From Aptenodytes patagonicus (taxonomy: Eukaryota; Chordata; Aves; Sphenisciformes; Spheniscidae), in the NCBI RefSeq assembly GCF_965638725.1, contig NC_134963.1, positions 8,811,501 through 8,875,500 on the forward strand: a stretch of 64,000 bases of DNA. The letters run 5' to 3'. The notes below the pieces were generated by a model that was not told the origin of the DNA, made no database searches, and worked only from the letters and a program-made list of their open reading frames with translations. Every line of letters starts with the position of its first letter. Positions within the stretch are counted from its first letter, which is position 1. This document shows, one piece after another, positions 24,922-34,642 of this stretch. The position numbers and the translations under genes are program-made.

Positions 24922-27900
24922 ATGATCAGCGTTTCGGAAAGCTTGGTTTACGTGGGGTTACCACAATGGTGCATCTGCTAGCCAGAGTGGCATGCCTGGT
25001 CTGCTGTCTATCAAGCTTGTAGCTGCCAAAGCCATGTGCCAATTCTTCTCATGGAGGAGTCACAGATGAGGTGATTTTTAGTCCCAGTCTGCTCGTAGGA
25101 AATAACAGCAGTATGTCAGGAGACAAGTCCCATATGCGCATATCTCTCTCCCAGATTCAGTTCCGATAGCAGCTCCCTGTACTTAATGGAGATGAAATGG
25201 ATAAGTTTCTCTTATGTAAAAAATCTTTACTTGCTGCTTTGCCCTACTTCACATCAGAGCTGTTGCCGCTGTTACAGTTTTACAGCCCCTTCTGCGACCA
25301 ATTAAGAAACGATCACCCCAGATTTCTGCCAAGCGTTTCATTCTGTGTGGCTTTTAACCCTGGGCAATGGGAGATGGACTTCCATTTGAATGCAGTCAAC
25401 CAGACTGTTAAAGAGCTCCTCTTAGCTAATTTTAAAATGTTGCACATATTTTCTTCATCCCTTTTCTTCAGATGGTGGTGGAAAAGGCGACTCTTCAAGA
25501 GATAAGCTTGTGTATGCGTCTCTTTGGGATTTTTTTTTTTTTTCTGGCAGCACTGAAGGGTACCATCAGTGGTATACCACGTGTGACACACACACTTCGG
25601 TCAGCCCTGAAGGCAGCGTTTGCAGGTGTGAGAGAAGAATGGTGATTGCTTTTCTTACTCCAGTGAAGTGGGGCTTGCTTTAAACAGTATCTAGAAATCA
25701 GGTAAATTCCCCCTGCTTACAAGAATATTTACAGAGGCTTGATTTTCGAATTCAGCGGGTTGACAGTGTTGCATTACCAATAGTTGGAGGATTTACTGGT
25801 TCTTGGTCTAATAAGTGAAGGCCAGAAATTCTGTAACTGCAGTGTTTGCTCTGCGTTTGAGGAAACTGAGAGGATTAATACTAGGTTTCCACAAAGCCCT
25901 TTGAATGTGTATGCATTTCCACATCTGCTTGGACAATGCACTGAAACTTACTGTATTTAGTAGTTTAACCTACTACTGAGAAATGTTTAATGCTTAAATG
26001 TCTAATTAAAAAGCATCTTTAGAATGTTATTGAATGGAAAAGTGTTTTTTCTGCTCTATCATTTCATTATGTTGTACATGGATTAAATATCTATTTCCTT
26101 CTCTTCAGATTATCACTGTGTAATAAAAGATCTATAAATATGTTATTACTTCTTAAATGATAGAACATACTGTAATACACTTTATACAATTCTATTTTAA
26201 TTCCAAATAATGCTTGTTGAATTTTCTATGCTTTTACTTTTGTTGCCACATACTTTTTTTTGCTGTTAATACGAGATGGGAGCGAGCTCTCAGCTTCAGC
26301 TCTTTCTTCGGGTATGCTTTCTCATTAATTACTGGAACCTACCTCAAAGCAGGTTTCAGCTCTTGTCCTAACAGTGTCTGAGTAATAACAAAGGTGATGG
26401 AGGTCCTGGCACTCCCCGTGGAGTGCAGTGCCCTCGTCCCTTCCTTCACGGCTGCTCAGCTTTTTTTGCTTGCTTAAAAAGCTGCATCAGTAGAGTGATT
26501 TTTTTTTTTAAAGTGAAAGTACATGGTTTGTGGAATTTAGAAATACTTCTTTTCTGATTTCACTTTTCTCTTGTTATTACCAGAAATCCTCCTTCCGTTT
26601 TAGTTTGCCATTTGGGCATTTACACAGCCGTTCTGTTTCTTTTTATTGGAATCCCCAGTTGCGGATTTCTTCCTTTTTATTTTTCTGTTTGCAAATTCAC
26701 CTTTTTAAGGTCTGTGTAGCTTTAATTTGAGTCCTTTAATTTGAGCAGCTGTTCCAGAGTCTTGCTGCTTTGGTTTTACTTCCTGCAGAGAAAAATGCAA
26801 CATTTCTGTTCTTCAGCCTTTGAAGTCTGAAACCTTCTTATAAAGTGGCCCTATAGGAATTAACCCCCCCACCTTTTGGCTTGCAAGTTTGCTTCACCCT
26901 GTTATTTGTTTGCAGACAATTACTGGCAGACTGTTAAATGCACTGTGTGTCAGATTTATAAATGCAAACTGTTACTTGTCCATTTCATCTGGAGCAGCAG
27001 CATCAGTTAGCTTATAACCTTTAGCACTTGTGCAAACACACTGAAATATGCCTCCTGTCCTAGGTTTTAAACTGAGGATGTGGTTTGATGTCAAGGTGTT
27101 AAATGGAGAGCTGATATACCAAAATAGCTTAGTGGGGATCAGGGCAGTTCTAAGACAAATATCATATAAATAGTTTAAATACAATGCTTTAACAGTCTGT
27201 GCCCTAGTAAAAGGCACTTCTGTCTCTATGCCTTTTTCCCCTTACTATGAAAAAAATCTGTTGCCGATACTACAGTATTACTGCCCTTAGTGTTACTGCA
27301 TGTAGGAAGCGAGAGCGCCTTTGGCAGACTTAACTTGATCCTCTGGAGCCAGCGGAACTGCGTATCCAGAACGCCGGTGGTCCCAGCCCAAATATGCTCT
27401 GTGTGTGTGGTACCCCGAATGCGGTCAGAGTGAATCCACGGGAGGAGAGCAGGATTGCCAGCATGGACTAGGCTGTGTCTGGTTTGAGAAAAATCGTAAA
27501 GTCAGTCGAACATGGTACTTTGGGAGATGGCTGTGTGTTCCACACGCGGTGCGGTGGAAGGGGTTTGATGATCACTTACTGCGGATACCTAACTTTGAAC
27601 AGTAAAACCACACTTTCTCCTGGGGTAGCTTGTTTTGCTGGGAGATGGGGAGTTTCAGCACGCTGCCACGCAGTGTGGCTCTTCCGCGGAAGGTGCATCC
27701 AGGTGCAGAAGCTCCTGGAGCCGTGTGTTCAGCGCTGTTACTGCTGTTGCCAAGCTAGCCCCCGTGAATGAAACAAACTATTCCAGTAAAAGCGTGGTGT
27801 TGTCGCCATAACTGTGCTCGCATAAAGAAGATGCTGTTGTCGGAGATCGCTGTCCTCACCTTCCTGAAGGACACTTGTGCAAGCCCGTGGTGTAGACGCA

Positions 27901-28683
27901 GCAAAGCAGCCTGCAGCCCACCCTGGATCCCAGGGTGTGAAGGATGCGTTGGATAAGCCACCCCAGCCACTGCCTTTGGGGTGAGTGCCAGAGGTGGAGG
28001 TCTCACTGTCCTATAATAGAAATGTTGTGAAGGAAAAGCAAATGTTTGTTTTCTCATTGACTTGAGCCCTGCACTCATGAGAGCTATCAGGTGTTTCTCC
28101 TAGATCTTCATGTGAATTAAAGGAACAAAGGTGGGCTTTTTGGGAGGACGGGGCTTTTGGGGCAGAAATCAGCCTCCGTGGAACTTCAGCGTGGATTTGG
28201 TGATACAGTGTTCTGAGACCTCTCAGTTGGGACCGCAGAGTCCAGGAACCTCTGGTCCAGCCTAGTTCTGCCTGCACTGGTACGAGTGGAGAGGGTGAAT
28301 GGTGGGCATCCTTTCTGAGGTGGGGTTAGAAAGAGCTGGTCATGGTGAGCACTGTTCCTGAGCACGCCCAGCCGCCCGTGTCCCCCTCTCCCCCTCCCGC
28401 GGCCATCCTCTTAGCTCAAAGTGCATTTGCAAAAATACCATCTGAAATAAATTTTGATTCTTCTGGTGGGATTGGAGGAGGAGAAGGAGGGACAAGGTCT
28501 AATGGCTTACGGATTTTTCTCTTTCCATATTAAACATGATGGTATCAAGCCTGTTTTTAAAGGAGCTATTGTATAGATTAAAATTTTATATCGTTCCACA
28601 TAGCCTTATAGAATATGTAAATATGGGTCACGATAAATATATTGTGCTATAGAAAATACTTTGTACTACATAGTTTCCTAAGT

Positions 28684-28689
28684 AATAAA
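28684..28689 (+). terminator. Candidate distal poly(A) signal
   Basis: This AATAAA is followed within about 20 bases by a GU-rich stretch (ggctgttgtgtactgtactg). It sits in a 150-bp AU-rich block that contrasts with GC-richer flanks. The arrangement is that of a bona fide cleavage site, but assignment to KIAA1671 would require a 3' UTR of about 5.8 kb. Confidence 0.35.
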
Positions 28690-30660
28690 GATATTCTGGC
28701 TGTTGTGTACTGTACTGTACAACTATACTTCAAGTTTAGCTTTACCAGATACTAAGAAAAAAACCTATTTTCTAACACTATAAGTGTTTTTCAAAGGGAT
28801 TTAAGAGGCTGACAGCAAAAGGAAATTGAGTTCTGTTAGGAAGACAAATCAATGAGACCCAGTGCCCCTTCTGTCATGTTTTTGCAATTGCCTTATCATT
28901 GCGCGAGCTCCGTGAGTTTGGGAAAGGAAGATTCATGGGCACTGCAGCCCCTACAGAGCTAAGTGTAATGGGGACGCTGGCAAGGAGTGGACCGGTAAGA
29001 AAAATGCTTTCTAAGAATTTGTAATCTGTTGAACACAGATACCATTGTGTTTGGTAAAAGCGACAGATTAATCCATTCCACGCTCTCCTTTGAGTCCTCC
29101 TTCTGTACAGAAGTGATTTTCTATTTTACAGCCAAGCAGTTTTGTATTCAAACAAAAGATGAAAATGTGAAAAGGCACTGCAATAAAAATGGACTGTATC
29201 GAACCGCTGTCCGTGCTGGGGTCTTTGTAGGTACAAAATGTCCTTTGACTAGTGACAACAAATGCTATTGAGCTGCACTGCGCTGCCAGTTGCACTTCAT
29301 GTTTAGCTTTACGTTGCTAAGACCCTTATCCCACCCCCACCTCGACTCACGTTTGTCGGAGCTGTGCAGCATCCCGCGGGCGGGCTCCGATGGGGAAGGC
29401 AAATCTCTTTTGGAGGTGATTTGTCTCGTCCTTCATCAGAAGCTGCACCAATGGGCAGTGGTGAAAAAGAGTCTGTTGGAGACGGAGCGCAGTGCTGCAC
29501 CAGACACTCTGTGGATCGTCTCTGTCGTACCGGGCTTGGTGCATCATCCCCGCTCTGTGCTGGGGCCGAGCCTCCGCAGGAAAGCCGCCACCGTGGCTGT
29601 ACGTCAGCGACGGGATGGGGATGAAAAGCCTTGCCGTAAATGGCTCTAATGCGTGGTACGATACAGCAAATTGCAGCAGAGCGCTCCATTTGGGCGCTGT
29701 CGCTGACGGGACAAGTTTCCGGCCATCTGCCAATTAGATAAACTTCAGGTTTGTCCAACCTGGCCCAGTGGAGTAGCTTTTTGGCAATTTCGGTAAATGT
29801 TTCATGTGAGTTCTCAGTTTCAAGATGAGGCACACTCAGAGCAGGTAGAAAACCCTGCAAGAGCAGTACTAAAGGGAGATAGATGTGTGTAGGTTGAACG
29901 TAACTTAGTGTTCCCTGAAGAAGAGGGAATCAGGCCCACTACCAGCAAAGTAAAATGCTCTCAGCTTGGCATCTGGTGTGGAAGAACTGCACTTTCCCCC
30001 CCGTTAGATTATGCTTTGCCTGTAAAGATGGAGGAACCCACGTACGAGGCACTTGGCTCCCAAAAGACCCTGTTAGTCTCCTTGAGCCCAGGGCAGTGTG
30101 TGTGCAGTGCTCTTGGCAAACACTCGGGGTAGGGAGATGAACTGGGGTGCAAAGAAGGAAACGGGGCTTGATGGAGAAAACCTTCCTGATAAGAGTCAAA
30201 GCTAAGGTGAGAACCCGAATCTTGAGTGCCTGTCCTGCTCTCTTGCCGCGGTACCAGCTGCCCTCAGCTTCCCCACCGTGCTTCCAGCAGAGCTCCTGGG
30301 AGTTGATGCCGACCCCACGTCTCATCTTGCGTTTGAGCCCAAACAAGCTGTAAATATTTTGCATGGTTTTTTGCTTTGTGCTGTGCTTGGTTTCTAAGCT
30401 AAACCCTCCCGTTAACTGCTGATGGGAGAGTTTTCCAGAGAACCTGGCAAGAAGCAGCGTGAACGTGCTGATGTGAATTTCGACGTTAATCTTCCGTAAA
30501 TTGAGTGGCACATTTTTAAGGGACAGCCAGGAGAAATCTGAATAACGTTTCCATAGCACGCTGCAAGCCCGTGCTATTGAGATGAAATCTCATGGATGAA
30601 ATTCAGTAGACGCAGCTGCTGTATCAGCGTCCAAATAATGTGCTGTTCTGTTCAGAAGCA
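28690..30660. other. Intergenic DNA between KIAA1671 and CRYBB3
   Basis: I see no gene or repeat I can name. The segment 29309-29860 is open in several frames on both strands, which reflects few stop codons in CpG-containing DNA. No conserved protein motif is visible. Confidence 0.5.
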
Positions 30661-30718
30661 ACCCATAAATAGCAGGGCCGCCCGCGCTGGCCAGCAGAGC
30701 GGAACCACGCCGAGAGAG
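30661..30718 (+). promoter_or_regulatory. CRYBB3: Predicted CRYBB3 core promoter and untranslated exon 1
   Basis: A TATA-like ATAAATA lies at 30665-30671. About 30 bases downstream would be the transcription start, and a GT donor (gagagag|gtagtg) follows at 30719. Beta-crystallin genes typically have a short untranslated first exon behind a TATA box, with the ATG in exon 2. This is the best-fitting candidate in the 850 bases before the ATG exon. The assignment is by gene-family architecture, not by transcript evidence. Confidence 0.45.
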
Positions 30719-31551
30719 GTAGTGGCGGCATTGCTTGGACTGGAAGGGGCTTTAAAAAAGAGTTAGCCTGTCTGAGTCGAGGTCTCACTATAGCGAATGT
30801 TTTGCTAATGCTTGTCGAGAAGTGATGCTGCAGGGTTTTGATTAAGGACGCCGGTCAAACTCAGTTTCTTTTATTCGTCTCCTGTTAACCTCTCGGCAAC
30901 CCCTTGCGTTAGCGTGGCGAGAGCGGACGGGGCGGTGTGCTGGGACAGGGTTTCCTATTCGAGCAGGAACTTCGTGATGTTCCTGGAGAGCAAGGAGGGG
31001 GCTCTCACTGCTGTCCTGCCAGCCAACGCGGTGGCAGCAGCTCCAGCTGCCGGGGTCTGATGCCCTACGGGACGCTGGGCTGTGGGAGCAAGGGAGAGCT
31101 GTCAGATTTACGTTAGTGGGGAAAGATGTCAGCAGCTGGAAGCTGAAACCCGGCAAATTCCTGCTGGAAACAAAGGACATGCTTTTAGACATGAGTTTAA
31201 CGAGCAACTGGGTGAGCTGCCCAGGGTCAGAGGGGGATCCTGCGTCGCTTGGAAGAAGATGGCTTGGTTCAGTCATGGGCTCTCTGGCCCCACAGTGATG
31301 CCCGGGTGAGGATGCAGGGCCTACGTGCAGGAGGGAGAGAAGGATGGATAACGGAGCGCTTCCTTCCAGCCTGGACATCCCTGGGGATTTACAGCTGCTG
31401 CTTTTGGGGGGAACTGTATTAACTTTTGCTACCTGTTCCCATGCCAACTTCATCTTTTCTATTTTATTAAGCACTTTATAATTTAAAGGCTGATAGCTCA
31501 CATAAAAGCGATGCTGTTTTAACCTCCTACCATTTGCGTTTTCCAGGCACA

Positions 31552-31626
31552 ATGACTGAGCAGCAAAGTCCCCCTGAGCAGATGGCGACTGGGGAGGGTG
31601 CTGGCGAGCGAGGTGGCAATTACAAG
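31552..31626 (+). CDS. CRYBB3: CRYBB3 exon 2: N-terminal arm
   Basis: The exon begins at 31547 after ttttccag, and ATG follows five bases later. The 25 codons end exactly in phase 0 at AAG before gtatac. The Glu/Gln/Gly-rich composition fits the disordered arm of basic beta-crystallins. Confidence 0.95.
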
Positions 31627-34526
31627 GTATACTGGGGGCAGCTGGTTACAAGCGAACTTTGGGTGATGCTGTAGGTCGCCATGTGTTGCAGTGTGCGTGC
31701 ACCAGGCTGGTACCGGTGTCAAAGCACTGCAGGTTGTACTGGGGAAGCAAGTGGTCTCCGACTCTCCTAATGCAGCAGTGCATTAGTGTCACTGCTCTGA
31801 GCCCACCGAGCCCAGCTGCATGGGGCTGCAGGCCAGGGAGGGAGGCTTAGTCCAGGGGATTTGCTGCTGCCTGGCAGGAGGAGATGCTGCTCTCTGTGTT
31901 TGTGGCTGCCAAGTACATTTGCCTAGTGGTTTGGTGTGCAGCTGCACAGTGTTTTAATCCAGGAGATAAAGTATCCCGTCATGGCAGGGATCGGCTCTAG
32001 GTTTCAGCAGTGAAATTCCTTATGCATTTTTTTAGGTTATAATTCTTACGCTCATAGGCTGGTTAGAGGTAAATCAGCTGTGGGTGTTGCAATGGCTGCA
32101 GCCCTTCCCGCAGGTCGGGAAGCCAGGCAAAGCTGCTCCTGGCTGGGGAAGGCTGGAGGTGGGAGCAGATCCTGCAAATGGAGTAAAGAGGTGCCGGGAG
32201 CTTGGGCTGCTTACTGCTTTGGGGCGGAAAGAAGTTCCTGAGGGTCATGGGTGTCACCTCCATCCCTTGATACCCTCCATCATGCGGTGTCTGCAGGAGG
32301 CTCTGCCCTTGTCCAAGGCTCAGGGGTTTCAGCTGGGACCCCTTTGGGGCAGGGGCCGGGGGGTGTCTGGCTGCACGTGTGTGTAGCCTGGCTGCCATGC
32401 TGACCTTCCTGGTCCCCAAGTTGTGCTGGGCACCCTGGGCCCTGCTCCCCGCTGCACTCAGCTGCTGGCACTGGCTCAAACTTGTCCTGCAGCTCAGCCT
32501 CGAAGCTCTGCCGAAAGCAGGAGGTCCCAGGGAGGTGTTGTGATCTCTGCACCTGGCAGGGTTTAGAGGAAAACACTGAAAAACGAGCTTGTGCCAGGCC
32601 AGGCGAGGCCAGGGGAACGAATGGATCTGGAGGGAGCAGCGAGAAAGAAACAACGGACTGTGACTGGGTTGGGGGCAGGAGACTACAGCCCACAGCCCCG
32701 GAGGTCTCTTAGCACAAACCCTCTGCGTTTTCAATGCTGTGTTGGAGCCAATCAACTTGTTTTCAGCCTGTCATGGATGAAATATCAGCCTGTGTTTTAC
32801 TGAGCAAACATCTTTGGCCAATACCCGGCTGTGGAGCGAAGCCCAGGAGCCGTCTGTCAGGGCAGAGACACGTGGCAGGATCCAGCTCTGCCGTGGGACA
32901 GGAGCGACGTTGGCATGGGGCGGCAGGGATGGAGGCGACGCAGCTGGAATGCTTCGTTCTGCTGCTGCATTTGCCAAGGGGGGGGTCCTGCACCAGTGCA
33001 GGGCGCTTCCCCCCCAGCGTGGCTGCAGCAGCAGCTGACGGCGTCTCTCCCTGCTTTAGATCACGATCTACGAGCTGGAGAATTTCCAGGGGAAGAAGTG
33101 CGAGCTGACGGAGGAGCTCCCCAGCATCACTGAGAAAGAGCTGGAGAAGGTGGGCTCCATCCAGGTGGAGTCTGGCCCGTAAGTCCGGGGTGCGGAGGAC
33201 GGACAAGCCCTGGGCTGGGGACGGGGCAGGGAGAGCATCCCCTGCATCCTGCTCATGGGGAGCAGTCCTGCCTCATGCCGGGGCGCTCCCCCCGTGCACG
33301 GGGGGCCATGCCTTCCCCAACCCCCTGGTCCTGCAGGTGGCTGGGCTTTGAGCGGCAAGCCTTCGCCGGGGAGCAGTTTGTGCTGGAGAAGGGGGACTAC
33401 CCGCGCTGGGACTCCTGGTCCAACAGCCACAACAGCGACAGCCTGATGTCCATCCGTCCCCTCCAGATCGTGAGTAGTGGCTGTGCTGGGGTGTCTGTGC
33501 CCCTGGGGACAAGCAGCGTGGCTGCAGCAATGGGGTCTGCCAGGCTGGGAGGGTCTTGGTGGGCTGGGGTCGCAAAGGGCAGCCCCTCACCCGTGCTTCC
33601 CCCTAGGACAGCCCCGACCACAAGATCCACCTCTTTGAGAACGCAGGTTACATGGGGCGGAAGATGGAAATCGTGGACGATGACGTCCCCAGCCTCTGGG
33701 CCCATGGCTTCCAGGACCGTGTGGCCAGCGTCAGGGCCCTGAATGGAACGTAAGGACGGTGGCACTGCGGGCACATGGGGACACCCCAACAAGATCCCGT
33801 CCCATGGCACCGCGGGTGGTGGCAGGGATGCCTGGCACAGCCACTACAGCAGGGACGGGGCAGCTGTCCCCATGATGCTGCTCATGCCCATCGTGTCCCC
33901 TGCCACCCTCCCCTGGCCCGCAGGGAGTGATGAGGACCAGGGCAGCATCCCTAGGGCTGTGTGATGGCTCCTTATCCTGTCCCAGATAGCGGGGCACCAT
34001 TGCAGGAGTGGTGGAGCCAGCATGCCGTGGTCCATTCTCTGCCCTGGGCTGTCCATCACCTCCCAGCATGATGGCATTTCCCACCTGAGCTCTGCAGCTG
34101 CAGCCTTGTTTTGGCAGCGATGCTCGGTGCCAACGGAGCAGTGGCCCTGGGCAGCGCTGCAGAGAATTGCATGGCTGCGGCAAGCAGAGTCACCAGCACT
34201 GCCGCGGCCTCTGGGGTGGTATGGGGATGCTGCCCTCCCACTCTGCCCGGAGAGGAGCCACGGGGCAATGTGCCTACTGTGGGGGGCTGCAGCGGGGTGG
34301 CTGGACTTGACGCTGGAGTGACCCCGGGGCACTGTTGAGCGCTGCCTCCATCCCCTGCAGGTGGGTGGGCTACGAGTACCCCGGGTACCGGGGCCGCCAG
34401 CACGTCTTTGAGAAGGGCGAGTACCGCCACTGGAACGAGTGGGACGCCAACCAGCCCCTCATCCAGTCCGTGCGCCGCGTGCGGGACCAGCAGTGGCACC
34501 AGCGGGGCTGCTTCGAGAACAGCTGA
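31552..34526 (+). CDS. CRYBB3: Beta-crystallin B3
   Basis: Coding exons: 31552-31626, 33060-33178, 33337-33469, 33607-33749 and 34361-34526, totalling 636 bp and encoding 211 aa. This is a structural protein of the eye lens. It belongs to the beta/gamma-crystallin superfamily, whose basic beta subunits form dimers and higher oligomers in fibre cells. The first 25 residues ([20 protein letters not shown]...) are the flexible N-terminal arm. Residues about 26-65, 66-109, 110-157 and 158-211 are Greek-key motifs 1 to 4, one per exon. Each begins with an aromatic-rich strand ([45 protein letters not shown]). The arm sequence and length match bird CRYBB3 as I remember it. All splice sites are GT-AG, and no frameshift or stop is present. 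The start is the first ATG of exon 2. Confidence 0.97.
31627..33059 (+). other. CRYBB3: CRYBB3 intron 2
   Basis: This 1.4-kb GC-rich intron is the longest coding-region intron of the gene. It carries several chance open frames on both strands (for example 32063-32755 minus) that reflect base composition. No repeat is recognised. Confidence 0.8.
33060..33178 (+). CDS. CRYBB3: CRYBB3 exon 3: Greek key 1
   Basis: This 119-bp exon runs between ctgctttag and gtaagt. It encodes [16 protein letters not shown] through VGSIQVESG, with a split Pro codon at the end. It has the same length and phase as the corresponding CRYBB2 exon. Confidence 0.96.
33337..33469 (+). CDS. CRYBB3: CRYBB3 exon 4: Greek key 2
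   Basis: This 133-bp exon encodes [20 protein letters not shown], then [20 protein letters not shown], ending in PLQI before gtgagt. The (Y/F)PRWDSW turn is the typical motif-2 signature of basic beta-crystallins. Confidence 0.96.
33607..33749 (+). CDS. CRYBB3: CRYBB3 exon 5: linker and Greek key 3
   Basis: This 143-bp exon starts with the inter-domain connection [10 protein letters not shown] and continues through [18 protein letters not shown] to ALNG. The VDDDVPS turn is characteristic of motif 3 in CRYBB1, B2 and B3. Confidence 0.96.
33750..34360 (+). other. CRYBB3: CRYBB3 intron 5
   Basis: This 0.6-kb GC-rich intron lies between a gtaagg donor and a cccctgcag acceptor. Nothing further is recognised in it. 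Confidence 0.85.
34361..34526 (+). CDS. CRYBB3: CRYBB3 exon 6: Greek key 4 and stop
   Basis: This exon encodes [20 protein letters not shown] through [20 protein letters not shown], then TGA. The RRIRD.QWH(Q/K)RG C-terminal pattern is diagnostic of basic beta-crystallins. Confidence 0.96.
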
Positions 34527-34626
34527 GGGACGCCCCAGCCGCACGCTGCCCCCACTGCCGCTCGTGCCGGGGGCTGGCTCACATGATGCCGCCGGCTGAT
34601 GCTGTGACCTTGGTGTTTTTTTGTGT

Positions 34627-34642
34627 AATAAACCTCAATAAA
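34627..34642 (+). terminator. CRYBB3: CRYBB3 poly(A) signals
   Basis: Two AATAAA hexamers (34627-34632 and 34637-34642) lie about 100 bases after the TGA and are followed by GU-containing sequence. The short 3' UTR is typical of crystallin genes. Confidence 0.85.

Larger units (their letters stand above)
22857..28689 (+). other. KIAA1671: KIAA1671 3' UTR and adjoining non-coding DNA
   Basis: No reading frame resembling a gene follows the stop codon. Candidate AATAAA signals lie at 24146-24151, 24151-24156, 26122-26127 and 28684-28689. The stretch between 22857 and about 24165 is AU-rich like a 3' UTR. A 35-T tract occupies 24883-24917. The interval 27300-28500 is locally GC-richer. The real 3' end cannot be fixed from sequence alone. 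Confidence 0.5.

Noticed and set aside
29309-29860. 183-codon minus-strand open frame between KIAA1671 and CRYBB3
   Set aside because: Several overlapping frames on both strands are open because stop codons are rare in this GC-richer stretch, and no motif or splice context was found.
30735-30770. Possible tiny CR1 fragment (ggactggaaggggctttaaa)
   Set aside because: The resemblance covers only about 20 bases and lacks the adjacent conserved CR1 blocks.
32063-32755. 230-codon minus-strand open frame in CRYBB3 intron 2
   Set aside because: GC-rich intronic composition produces it, and it is antisense to an intron without conserved features.
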